DNA from: Bradysia coprophila
Lineage: Eukaryota; Arthropoda; Insecta; Diptera; Sciaridae
Length of the DNA: 64,000 bases
NCBI RefSeq assembly: GCF_014529535.1
Contig: NW_023503493.1
Coordinates: forward strand, 22,584,334-22,648,333
Direction: 5' to 3'
Position numbers and translations under genes: made by a program. Position 1 is the first letter of the stretch. Every line of letters begins with the position of its first letter. The notes beneath the pieces are model-generated. The model was not told the DNA's origin. It did no database searches and saw nothing but the letters and a program-made list of their open reading frames with translations. Shown piece after piece: positions 1 through 10,967 of this stretch.

Positions 1-1221
1 GTATGGTGAGTGTGGTATCGTTGTAAAGCTTACACTGCAGACTGATCAAGCATTATTGTTTTGTTGCAGACAGGGTCAACCTGTGTATTGCAGATGAGTC
101 CTAGTTTTGCCGAGGATGGTGAAAATAAAATTTTTCAAATATTGTACAATTCAAACAAATTTTGTAAAATCCATTCTCGACGTTTAATAGAGCATGGAAT
201 CCTCTACCAATATCGCCATTCAAAGAGTTTCAAACTTTCTTCTTCTTGGACATATCACCATTCAAAGATGTCGAAATTTCGACTTTAGCTGGCTGTAGAT
301 ACGTGGTCAAGTTGTCGAGGGGAGCCATTTCAATACAAATTAGCTTAGAATTAGTCCCTCTATCCGTTGCGATAACAATCTGTATTCAAATTGACTCGTC
401 GGTCCCGCACGGCCATGAGTGCTGGTTCTCCGAAACGGCTGGATGGATCCGCGAACTGAATGTGGTTCCTTATAGTAAACGAGTCCCTCAATAAGAATTT
501 TTAAAATAATCAGAGGTGATGTCGCGACTCTATTTAAGTTTTGTTCAACCCCACCGTGTCGCATATATCCTGGATATATTGTTTAAATATTGTAAAATTC
601 TTCGAAATCTTTAAAAAATCCGGAAATAAAATTTTGGATTTTTTTTAGTTTTTTTCTTATTTCAAAAGAGGGCTTTGCTCTAACCTTAGTTTCAAATTTA
701 GCCAGTTATCTCGTCTTGTTGCCATACTAAAATTCACCGCGGTATTGGTGTCGCGTTGGTGGTTCAAATTTGTCTACCCAAACCGAAGACGACCTGCCAA
801 GATTACTCATTCATCTCACGATGTACAGTACAAAAACTCTCCCCACTTCAATATTAAGGTTTTGTTCAACACTTACCTATATTCATCGTCTGATAAAATC
901 CGTCGAATGGAATTATGTCAAATTCTTTCAGTTAGTTATGGTATTTACTGCAGTTTTTGAACGGAAAAATGATTTTGAGGAAAGTAGACAAACTGCAACA
1001 ATAACGAAGTTCTTTTATGCTTGTATCATATGGGGGAATCAACACAAATAAGGAAATCTACCGAAACGCCTACAATTTTCGTGTTAATAAACCCTTGCAA
1101 CCTCGCACAATTCGTTGATTTAATTCAATTGATCGGAACAACTTTAATATTATGAACAAGTAACGGTGACAGCTACTCTACGGTTTTATTCAAATTTCTG
1201 GAAGGCATGCCGCAGATAAAG
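1..1221. other. No gene recognised
   Basis: Only short open frames occur here, with no recognisable domain, signal peptide or splice structure. The stretch is AT-rich and I see no clear repeat in it. Confidence 0.4.
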
Positions 1222-1451
1222 TGCTCAAGAGCAAGGTTCTGAAAGAACAGGTTGAGACACTTAGGAAGGCGGGTGAAGCACAAATTTTGACAAAGAGATT
1301 CTGTGAAATGTCAGCTTGATAAAAAATTATTATTTATTACACAATCTGTAACGTCACTAAATGACTCTGCTTAACAAACTTGAAAATTTATGTTTCACCC
1401 GCCTTCGTAAGTGTCTTAACCTGTTCTTTCAGATACTTGCCCAAGAGTGCA
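1222..1451. repeat. MITE-like inverted repeat
   Basis: Two arms of about 65 bp face each other around a roughly 100 bp centre. The best-conserved stretch begins CTGAAAGAACAGGTT at about 1238 and its reverse complement ends near 1431; AAGGCGGGTGAA and TTCACCCGCCTT pair just inside it. There is no coding capacity. A small non-autonomous DNA element is the simplest reading, but I did not find a convincing target duplication. Confidence 0.7.
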
Positions 1452-1580
1452 GTTCTCTATTTATGAAGTTGAAGCTTGAAATGAAATGAAAACGGTGAGA
1501 TTCCTTAGTCTTTATTTACGTAAAATAAAATGAAAATTAACTGAACAAAGTAAAAAAAAAATTAATGAAAAACTGAAATT

Positions 1581-3245
1581 CTAAAAAAAATTCGAGAGTA
1601 TCGGAAACTTGACATTATATTCCATTAGTTCATGTTCGACTTTAACACAAACACAATCTGGATGCTGGCTTTGGTTCTCTAGCAATACCTTTAACTGTTC
1701 AATTTTCCCCTCATCAAGAGCCATCTCGGACGTTAAACCATGAACATGACAAACGAACGTGTGACACGGATCTTTCAAATCTTCTGGAAAACGTCTGATG
1801 TTGCAACTGTCGATGTCTTCCATGTTGCCCCAGTCAATGAACCAAAATTTCGTCTCGCATTTAATGGCTCTGTACCATTCGTCCTCAAACTTAACCAGAC
1901 ACAACTCATCCAGTTCGGGCTCGTACACTTCATGGATGAGACTGCCATATTCGTTGACTTTATTATGCAAAACGTATAAATTTTCGATACTTTTCGTGGC
2001 AACAGCACTAACATATCCCAAATGAACGGAGCTATTATCGAAAATCATTAATCCAGCAACGTCGGGTAACGTCTCGGTAGCTAGGTGTTTAAACAGTATC
2101 GGCTGGTTCGATTTGTTTACCTCTTCAGTACCTGGAGTATTTGGCGAATGCATGGGTTCTTCGACGTTTGTTGCAATTGAAGTGGTTTCCAATGCGGCAG
2201 GACCATTGTTCGGCTCATCTCTTATTGATGTTTCTACAAGGCCACTGTCTGTTTTCACAGGTTTAGTATTTTTGTCGTCTTTCGAGTCGTTTCCATTGAA
2301 TTGGCTCGGTTCATTTCCCAAAACGAATGCTTCCATCGGCAATCCACTGTCATTCATGAGTAGCTTGAATTTTTGGGCAGATTTCCAGTCGTCTCCGTCG
2401 AATTGAACCTTGAAAACGGTCTGGTTGTTCACGAATTCACGTAATTTTCTGAATTCTGCCGGGTTTAATTTCTTAGGCATGTGGGTCAATGTTACGATGA
2501 AGTTGTATCGTTCGCGACTTTTCAATTCGTCAGTTATTTGTCGCATATCATGGACGGGTTTATGGATTTTTCTGCCTGTGTCAGCCAAAGCGATTTCGAC
2601 GTTATCCTCTCCTTCGACTTGCAAAACAATGGCTCGGTGAAATTTTCCATCATGTCGAACCAAAACGGCATCATTTCTTTGTGGTATGGACGTTAATTTC
2701 ACACCCCTTCTCCCGTAATCATCAAAATCTTTGGCATTCTTCTGATATTGATTATCAGTGCAACAAGTGCGTATGTAAAAAGAATTCGCATGTCGTACGT
2801 GAGTTATTACGACGTCGTCGTTGTTTTTTGGATAATCACCAAAGTTGAAAACTACAGGTTGTGCAGTCGGTGCGCTCTCTTCATCTCGTTTCGCATGGGT
2901 TCGTTGAGATTGTTGAGATTCAACAGCTGTAGTGTTTTCTGATTGATTTGAATGTTCAGGACGGAAATCACCTCTTCGCAGATTCTGCAACACTCTGCGA
3001 TTTTCACTTTGAAATTTTGGACTGTTGTTAAAATGATGGCCATTAGCTGGAGATGATTTGATGATCAATTCCGGCATTTCGAAGCAATAATATTTGTGCT
3101 CACGCCAATCAACAGTTTGGCATTGTTTAGAGCAGTAAAATTCACCGCACCGGCTACATGTGTTTTCACAGCTTTTTTTGCAAACAAAACACTCATTTGT
3201 ATGTCCATTTCGTTGTAATTCCTTATCACCACTTCTGTTAGCCAT
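1581..3245 (-). CDS. MYND zinc-finger and double Tudor-domain protein
   Basis: One uninterrupted frame encodes 554 residues. I start it at the ATG at 3245 because it sits in a near-perfect Kozak context (ACCATGG); the frame stays open 19 codons further to 3302. Residues 19-54 form a MYND finger (C-x2-C, C-x2-C, C-x3-C, H-x3-C). Two Tudor modules follow. The first, at about 140-260, has lost the usual DYG(N) triad (it reads ADTG). The second, at about 400-510, keeps WYRA and FIDWGN, so it could still form the aromatic cage for symmetric dimethyl-arginine. The linker is acidic and polar. This architecture is known from TDRD1-type proteins and related fly germline proteins in piRNA granules; that role here is inference. 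The lack of introns could reflect a retrocopy. A possible AATAAA lies about 65 bp past the stop. Confidence 0.9.
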   Translation of the reverse strand: MANRSGDKELQRNGHTNECFVCKKSCENTCSRCGEFYCSKQCQTVDWREHKYYCFEMPELIIKSSPANGHHFNNSPKFQSENRRVLQNLRRGDFRPEHSNQSENTTAVESQQSQRTHAKRDEESAPTAQPVVFNFGDYPKNNDDVVITHVRHANSFYIRTCCTDNQYQKNAKDFDDYGRRGVKLTSIPQRNDAVLVRHDGKFHRAIVLQVEGEDNVEIALADTGRKIHKPVHDMRQITDELKSRERYNFIVTLTHMPKKLNPAEFRKLREFVNNQTVFKVQFDGDDWKSAQKFKLLMNDSGLPMEAFVLGNEPSQFNGNDSKDDKNTKPVKTDSGLVETSIRDEPNNGPAALETTSIATNVEEPMHSPNTPGTEEVNKSNQPILFKHLATETLPDVAGLMIFDNSSVHLGYVSAVATKSIENLYVLHNKVNEYGSLIHEVYEPELDELCLVKFEDEWYRAIKCETKFWFIDWGNMEDIDSCNIRRFPEDLKDPCHTFVCHVHGLTSEMALDEGKIEQLKVLLENQSQHPDCVCVKVEHELMEYNVKFPILSNFF

Positions 3246-3750
3246 GGTTCGGTACTGAATACAATAAATATCAAGATAAAAGTAATCAAAAACAACAAAC
3301 AACGAAGCGAAAAATCAAAAAATGTTAAAACTGTTTGTAAATGTCAATCTTCACACACAAACAAATTGTACCGACTGAACCGACTGAACCACGCTGAATG
3401 AATTTTTGTGAATGGTTTGACAAGCACAAGCATACTGTTTTTCACGTCGAATTTTGTTCTAGTACTGTTTTCATTTTTATTTTCTATGGTTTTTATCGCT
3501 ATTATCGTTTTTATCGCTTTACACGCAATACAATAAGAGAATTAATGATAGTGATGCAGAATAGAACTACCCACAACATAGAAAAACGGAAATTTCGAAA
3601 AAACGTTGGTAAACATTCTTCGTCAAATAAATTCACTTTTTTAAATAGTAATTTATGCAACAAGTTGCGAAAAGAGGTTAATTTTGTCAGTAGATGTGAT
3701 GTTACGAAACGAGCGAAGCGGTTTGATTTTAGGTGAACTATATCTAGACT
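3246..3750. other. 5' flank of the Tudor gene; resembles 6.05-6.15 kb
   Basis: The short open frames here look like chance. The segment around 3390-3480 (containing TTTGTGAATGGTTTGA) has a diverged direct copy around 6095-6150, so part of this upstream region appears to have been duplicated 2.7 kb away. I see no clear TATA box. Confidence 0.35.
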
Positions 3751-4023
3751 GGAAATTACCAAGGTACTGAGGAGGTAATGCAGGTAATGCCATTCAGCCT
3801 AGCACATAAGTTCGATGCCACTGACATCTTTTTGACTACGATTTACTTGTATTTCACAAAAATATTTTCACTATCTCACAACAGATGGCCCGACTTTCTA
3901 TTCCATTTTTTGCTTTCAACAAAGGTAGGAGATGGCGTTTGTACCGAACTTTCATGCCACCGCACATCTGATTCAGATATGTATGGCATTACTATACCTC
4001 CTCACTATATTTACCTTGGAAAT
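3751..4023. repeat. Imperfect inverted repeat
   Basis: The 43 bp starting with GGAAATTACCAAGGTA at about 3751 reappears in inverted, diverged form ending at about 4023. The right arm overlaps the left end of the next element, so nesting or a rearrangement is likely. Confidence 0.5.
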
Positions 4024-4558
4024 TACGAATAAAATTACGTAAAAATTGTATCCCCGACATAAAAAACGAAATATTTGGTAGTGTGAGAATTGGTAGGCAA
4101 AGTAGCGCGAAGAATTTAAATTTGTTTCGAATGCACATCTTACGAATTTAAAAAAACATTTAAACAAGGAAATGATTAGCATGAGTTTAAGGGTGGAAAT
4201 TGCATTATAAGATTGAGACCATTTTAAATTGCTCCAAGAACGATGATTAATTGCAATGAATCAATATAAATATTTCCGAAAACACTCACTTTTGACATAA
4301 CTCATAAAACACACTTGCAAATTCAGACTCCTAATCTTATACTAAGTCTCACTTAGAGAGTAAACTAGCTAAATATTGTCCAGAATTTTAAAACAAAAAC
4401 TACATTCCTGACACTGGATTTTGAAGATACTAAATTGACAACTATCAAAAATGTCAACGCCTACATGTATTGGTGCAACATTCTTCGTAAAATCATACGA
4501 AATATACATCTTATACAAACTGATGTTTAAATTCCGGTCTAGTAATGATTAGTCTAAG
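3984..4558 (-). mobile_element. Diverged second copy of the TIR element seen at 26305-26998
   Basis: Both ends and long internal blocks match the reverse complement of the element at 26305-26998. Examples are the CCCGACAT block at about 4053 and the block reading CAACGCCTACATGT at about 4459. The outer ends resemble the 25-bp terminal repeat of that copy but are eroded. There is no coding capacity, so this is a non-autonomous element. Confidence 0.65.
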
Positions 4559-6412
4559 GGTTTGATAACCACATCGTGTGACGAAAACTACCTCGTTCTA
4601 AAGTTTGCAAATTTTGCATTTTATAATGCCGAGTGGCATAAAAGTGAACTTTTAAAATGCAAAGCCGGTTCTGAAATGATTCACTGAATTTCGTTGAAAA
4701 TTAGTTGATTTTTAATAATTATTTAGTGGTACATACTAGTGGTAATAAACGAGCCCGTGTTTAAACTTTCGATTTGGTTGTGATCAATTCTCAAAACTGT
4801 GTCAATTTTCCAGCAGACATTCTGCAAGACTGCATATTTTCGTGCTGTGATTTTTCCATTTATTTCATCAGTTATTTGACAACTTCAATAAAGTTGATTC
4901 ATATTAATCTATCTTTCCTTAACACCAGTTACTTTTCGTCACTAGTTGTGAAAAGTAGTTTACCTTTCATAAATAGTGACGAAAAGTAAAGCCACAACGG
5001 AACCAGTGAAAAAAGACGCTCATACGTCACCCAAATGTGGCATGAGAAAGTTGACTTTTCGAAGCGCCGTTGCAGAAGAATGTATTTTCGTTCTCATTGT
5101 GAATGAAATGTTATACTCAAAAAGGTATCTGAAGAGTGCGTGGTGTGTACTATGTATGTTTCTATTTTATAATTCGAAAGCCGAAGAGTCACTATAAGAA
5201 CACCTGTATCTAAGTGTGTGGATTTGTGTGTGTACACACCCTATAAGGTGGAACATAGGGTGTAGCGATTTTTACAAAATGTGATAGTTCTTTTAAGGCT
5301 CGGCCGGAAATCCACTCAGCTGGTCCATCTGATCATTTTATGGAAGAATTTTTTTTTTCAAAATTTAATTTTGTGCTGCCGCCAGATCGATTTTCGAAAA
5401 TTTCGTCGTTTTCGGTCCATAGAGTGTTATGATGAAAGAGATAGAAATATTTTGACAAGTACCCCAAGGCAACTTATAATAAACTGGTCTTCGGTCCTCT
5501 CGCTCTCAACGTAACACGGTTAAAGAGATAGAAATATTTTGACAAGTACCCCAAGGCAAGTTAAATTAACTAGTCTTCGGATCTCTCGCTCTGATCATAA
5601 CAGTCTATGTCACATATGTCGATTTTTCACGGTCGGCTCAGTGTACGTAAACAGTTGAGTTAACATGGTAATCTAATCTCTAGGCTTCACAGATTATTTT
5701 ATAAAAATGATCAAGTCTAAAAAATATTTTTTGAGTTCATGACTGATTGTCAAAGTTCCCCGATGGTGATTTTGAGACTTTAATCTCGCCACAAAATTTG
5801 ATGAAAATGTGCAAAAATGTAAATGTAACTTTAAGTATGCTAAATGGACCGCGGTGAGTCAAATACAACATCTGATTTGATTTGGAACACCTAAATTTGA
5901 TATTTATCTGACAAAAATCTGACATGGAATATTGGTGGCGAAAGTCGAATTACCTCAATAATTTTTTAGCTTATAATATATTCCCAGGTTCTGACAATGC
6001 GAAACCTTTAATTTTAAAAAGCAACACAACTAACTATTCAAGAAAAATTCAAACAACTCGTAAATGTCCAGCTGTAGCCACACGGAATAAACTTTGTGAA
6101 TGATTTGATAAGTTCAAGCATTGTGTTATTCGTAGCGAATTTTATTAATGACTTCTGTTTAATAAAAAAAAAAATCATTTTCGCATGGCCTCGCAAGTAA
6201 TAAATATTAGGCACCTGTGTCCAAATGTTTATGTTGACGAATTGGTGATTGTGATCCTAAGCCAACGGCGCGGATCTTAATCCTACTCGCAAAAATAAAC
6301 GTTTGGACATATAATTTTTTATGTGTCGATGCAAAGATAAACCCAAACTCCCTCTCCGAGCTGATGCATAATGTTAGTCTTAACCACACAGAGATATAGA
6401 GACATATAAAAT
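4559..6412. other. Gene-free stretch with small repeats
   Basis: No coding region is supported. Contents noted are a hairpin with arms TTACTTTTCGTCACTA at about 4930 and 4975, and a tandem duplication of about 85 bp at 5435-5600. A diverged copy of the Tudor-gene upstream sequence lies near 6095-6150. Confidence 0.45.
5435..5600. repeat. Tandem duplication, unit about 85 bp
   Basis: Two adjacent copies share the blocks AAAGAGATAGAAATATTTTG, ACAAGTACCCCAAGGCAA and TCTCTCGCTCT. They differ by a few substitutions. Confidence 0.75.
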
Positions 6413-6541
6413 ACCTTACGTAATTGTTTGGAGATTGTTATTTTATTTTGCCACGAGTGGAGTGATAATAGATCTCGCCTTCGGCTCTGGCTACAAACCT
6501 CCCTCTCGGCAAAATAAAAATCTCCAAACTAGGACGTAATG
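6413..6541. repeat. Small foldback element
   Basis: The left arm contains GTTTGGAGATT and TTTATTTTGCC; the right arm holds their complements, with CTTACGT/ACGTAA at the outer ends. The loop contains CTCGCCTTCGGCTCTGGC. Size and structure fit a MITE. Confidence 0.6.
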
Positions 6542-6585
6542 TATGTACTTCGATTTTCTTAGATGTTTTTCGTTCCTATTTTTAG

Positions 6586-8950
6586 CCCCGTACGAAGTAC
6601 TGGGGGCTTATAAGATTAATATGCCGTTTGTAACACGTCGAATTGGAAGCAGACAGTAAGGGCAAAGCATTTGGTTATGTTCATAGATGACGAATCCGCA
6701 ATAAAAACAAGGCATCAGAACAGTCGGAGCGTTTGCTGCGACTTAGCCCCGTACAACCCGTAATCCTATTTCGTTCGTAACCATAATACGTCCGTAGCCG
6801 TAATACGCCCGGAACCCTAATACGTCTACAACCCTCTAATGCGTCTGTTACCAAAATGCAAGTCAAGTTGGGCATTGTCAAATTTACTGAAACTGTTCAT
6901 TTTTAAAATTGCGCATAGCGCAATTACGAAAGCACGTACGAAGTACCTTTCAAATAAAACCAACAATTTACGACATTATTTTAGAAACCCAAAATTTTTT
7001 GCCAACTTTCCATTGGGTATTCAATTACCTCTCAAATGAAACAAAAACTAGCAAAATCGGTTGAGATTTACTCGATTTATGTGCAAAAAGCACTTAGGGC
7101 CGAGTAGCGGCCTTAGTCCAAGGGCCCAAATTTGAAACTTTTTTTGCCATCATTCTATTCGGCATTCAATTATCTCTCAAATGAAACAAAAACTAGCAAA
7201 ATCGGATGAGATTTACTTGATTTATGTGCAAAAAACACTTAGGGCCGAGTAGCGGCCTTAGTCCAAGGGCCCAAATTTGAAACTTTTTTCGCCACGTTCT
7301 TTTCGGTATTCAATTACCTTCCATAAAAAACTAAATCTAGCAAAATCGGATGAGATTTACTCGATTTATGTGCAAAAAACACTTAGGGCCGAGTAACGAC
7401 CTTTGAGCCCTCCCAACAAGCCCACGTTGCATCTTACCCAAAAACAATGTTCAGCAACTTTGTTCTACTCGTCAATACCTTTCATTTGATATATCACAAG
7501 CAGCTATTGCGTGCGTATTTCGGTAGATATCGTCGAAAGACTGAAAAACACCTATAGGGCCCTAGCTCTGGAAGGGCCGACCCTACCATGCCCATTTTCG
7601 AACTTGACCTTACTTTTGTCGATACCAATCGGGGAAAAAAAGAATTTTGAAAAAAGGTTGTGATTTGCTCAAGCTAGAGGGGTCACAGACGGACGGACGG
7701 ACGGACATTTTTTTTATTGCGGATTCGTCATCTATAAACATAACCAAATGCTTTTTACTGTCTGCTTCCAATTCGACGTGTTACAAACGGCATATTAATC
7801 TGATAAGCCCCCAGTACTTCGTACGGGGCTAAAAATGTCCGTCCGTCCGTCCGTCCGTCTGTGACCCCTCTAGCTTGAGCAAATCACAACCTTTTTTCAA
7901 AATTCTTTTTTTCCCCGATTGGTATCGACAAAAGTAAGGTCAAGTTCGAAAATGGGCATGGTAGGGTAGGCCCTTCCAGAGCTAGGGCCCCATAGGTGTT
8001 TTTCAGTCTTTCGACGATATCTACCGAAATACGCACGCAATAGTTGCTTGTGATATATCAAATGAAAGGTATTGACGAGTAGAACAAAGTTGCTGAACAT
8101 TGTTTTTGGGTAAGATGCAACGTGGGCTTGTTGGGAGGGCTCAAAGGTCGTTACTCGGCCCTAAGTGTTTTTTGCACATAAATCGAGTAAATCTCATCCG
8201 AATTTGCTAGATTTAGTTTTTTATGGAAGGCAATTGAATACTGAAAAGAACGTGGCGAAAAAAGTTTCAAATTAGGGCCCTTGGACTAAGGCCGCTACTC
8301 GGCCCTAAGTGTTTTTTGCACATAAATCGAGTAAATCTCATCCGATTTTGTTAGTTTTTGTTTCGTTTGAGAGATAATTGAATGTCGAATAGAATGATGG
8401 CAAAAAAAGTTTCAAATTTGGGCACTTGGACTAAGGCCGCTACTCGGCCCTAAGTGCTTTTTGCACATAAATCGAGTAAATCTCATCCGATTTTGTTAGG
8501 TTTAGTTTTTTATGGAAGGTAATTGAATACCGAAAAGAACGTGGCGAAAAAAGTTTCAAATTTGGGCCCTTCCACATAAATCGAGTAAATCTCAACCGAT
8601 TTTCCTAGTTTTTGTTTCATTTGAGAGGTAATTGAATACCCAATGGAAAGTTGGCAAAAAATTTTGGGTTTCTAAAATAATGTCGTAAATTGTTGGTTTT
8701 ATTTGAAAGGTACTTCGTACAGGCTTTCGTAATTGCGCTATGCGCAATTTTAAAAATGAACAGTTTCAGTAAATTTGACAATGCCCAACTTGACTTGCAT
8801 TTTGGTAACAGACGCATTAGAGGGTTATAGACGTATTAGGGTTCCGGGCTTATTAGGGCTACGAACGTATTATGGTTGCGGACGAAATAGGATTACGGGT
8901 CGTACGGGGCTAAGTCGCAGCAAACGCTCCGACTGTTCTGATGCCTTGTT
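6586..8950. mobile_element. Palindromic pair of 'CCCCGTACGAAGTAC' family elements
   Basis: The left part, 6586-7831, is a complete element. Its terminal inverted repeats of about 125 bp begin TAGCCCCGTACGAAGTACTG and end with the complement. Immediately after it, 7836-8950 is an inverted copy of the interior (6708-7707) without the terminal repeats, giving a palindrome with arms of about 1.0 and 1.1 kb around a 128-bp centre. Each arm holds diverged tandem units of about 145 bp sharing TTAGGGCCGAGTAGCGGCCT; the right arm has one more unit than the left. A 19-bp palindrome (AATTGCGCATAGCGCAATT) and a run of GGAC repeats also occur in each arm. There is no transposase, so the element is non-autonomous. 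Confidence 0.85.
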
Positions 8951-9409
8951 TCATATTGTGAATTTACCAAGTGTTCGGTACTTCATTCCAACTAATTAAT
9001 TCTTGTTCTGAATTTCCAACTGACAAAAATGTATTCATACAAAAATGACAAAAATGAACCTGTCGTTGTATATTAGTAAAACATAATCAAAATTTGTACG
9101 AAATAAAACTTGATAATCGGTTACTTCTTGCTGTGACTTCTATTCACTGATTAGACACTCGACACAAAATCGATAGTCACAAAAATTGAAGGAAACCTAT
9201 CTTTGCATCAGTAATTGATAAAAATTGTTTTGTTTTTTACAAACAAAGTCCGAAATGACCTCTGTTTACGTTATGTATGTACTCTCAGTTGGTAGAAGGA
9301 TACGTTTTGAACCGGTACCAGTGCGAGGAAATTAAAATGTAATAGAGATGAATTTTCAAAGTTTTATATTCACTATACTAACGCATATCAGTCAACGGTT
9401 AATGCTTGC

Positions 9410-9512
9410 TTTCCACTTACAAAAAAAGTACTCCGTGTTAGGGATAAAATTGATTTTTTTCATTTAATTTGACAGCTCGCTCTCTCACGGAGTACTTTAT
9501 GTTGAGTGGAAA
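9410..9512. repeat. Small inverted repeat beside the phosphatase stop codon
   Basis: Arms reading TTTCCACTTA..AGTACTCCGTG and its complement (CACGGAGTACTTTATG..GTGGAAA) enclose about 45 bp. The element ends 7 bp from the stop codon of the MINPP-like gene, so it lies in that gene's 3' untranslated region or just beyond it. Confidence 0.65.
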
Positions 9513-9518
9513 CCATAC

Positions 9519-10967
9519 TTAAGAGTTGGTGCAATACATTTCCATACAGTTGCCATTCAAAAAACGACTGAACCTTTCTAAAATGAAGGATTGTTTGCAC
9601 ACTCCGTTCGTTTCACATCCAGGGATTTGCAACGGTTTTTCATTGTAAAGGAAGAGTACATCATTGTCGCCGTCAGCGCAGCTACAGTAAGATGTAGAAA
9701 TAAATTGAAATTGTTACGCCCAAGTGCAAAATGAAAAATCGATTACTCACTCGTAGCGTATAACCGCCAAATTAGCAGCCATCGACAATAGTTCAGAAGA
9801 TCTCCATACCCTTTGTGACTGTTGCGCAAAATTGTGCCGTGTCAGTGGAACGTCACCATCAAATGCTCCGAAATTCAACAGAATCAATATAAGGTTCACG
9901 TGACCGCTAAATATTCGGGCTTTGTGGTCGTTCGCATCGTTGGATTGAATAAAACGCAACATATCTTGCATTTGGAAGCACATTAGGTTTTCATAAAGTC
10001 TACGATATTCTGGTCGGCCATATCCAACTCTGTAAAAGAAGTCGACGTCCTCTGAATATTCAACAACTTGAGCGTTGGCGACGGAAAAAGCAGTGCAGAA
10101 TGGAGAAGTGTAGTCCAAATTCCAGATTTGTTCCAATTTGCATTGTAGAGCGAGAAGAGCCACTTCTCTATTACGTAGTACGTGTGAATTATGAAAGCCC
10201 AGTTTAGCGCTAACCTGAATGACCATTTCTTGATATTCAGGTCCCTGGAGAAACGCATCTTGTTCGACCCGAACTGCATTAATTTGACTGTAAAGTGGGC
10301 AATGTTGATAAGGCCTCATGAAGATGTCTTGTTCGGGAATATCTTCGAAGTGAACCTGTTCACTTCCATTTACTCCAAACAAACCATCAGCGAAAGCGTG
10401 GAGACTTACTCTCGTTCGTTGAAAATCCGTTGAACGAAAGAGATAATCATTTGGTGAATAAGTGGACGACAAGATCGTCGGGAATGCTGCCTGATACCGT
10501 TGTGCCAGTGTTTCCATTTCAATCCAACCAGATTCTGCTAGGTGCCCGGCAACGTCCATAGTAATATTTGGATCGAATTCCCAATTTCTTAGCAATTCAA
10601 AATCTGATGCGCATAGTGATGTTCTGCCCTGATTGTAATTAGTTAGAATTTCACGATGAATTGCAGTAATGGTATCTAATATGTTGGGCAGTTCAGTGTC
10701 GAGAGGTAATCTCGCTCCATGTCGGCCTAACATCCAAAACTTTGAAGGATTACAAGTCGACACATTTGCGTTTATAATTTGTCCACGATTGGGCTCGTAA
10801 GGAGCATGTACACCACCCAAAAGAGTCCACGATCTGACAGGATCTTCCGAATAGCAATAGAAAGGGTTGTGCACGGACACACCGCCCTGCGTTGAAATAA
10901 TAACGAACGACAGTACGAACAAATTAGCGACAAAGAACATCATGGTGCTCCCAGCCACGTTAAACAC
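9519..10967 (-). CDS. Multiple inositol polyphosphate phosphatase (MINPP)-like histidine phosphatase
   Basis: Two exons join in phase: 10967-9751 and 9681-9519, with a 69-bp GT-AG intron (donor GTGAGT, acceptor CTGTAG), giving about 459 residues. A hydrophobic stretch at residues 10-25 looks like a signal peptide, so the product should enter the secretory pathway. Translation could also start at Met9 or Met10. Residues 82-88 read RHGARLP, the phosphate-binding and nucleophile motif of branch 2 histidine phosphatases. The motif that supplies the proton donor, normally HAE in MINPP enzymes, reads HVN at about 356-358. The C-terminus is Cys-rich and ends without an obvious ER-retention signal. 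Family members dephosphorylate inositol polyphosphates such as InsP6 and may act on other phosphate esters. Whether this copy is active is uncertain; fold and family are clear. Confidence 0.88.
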
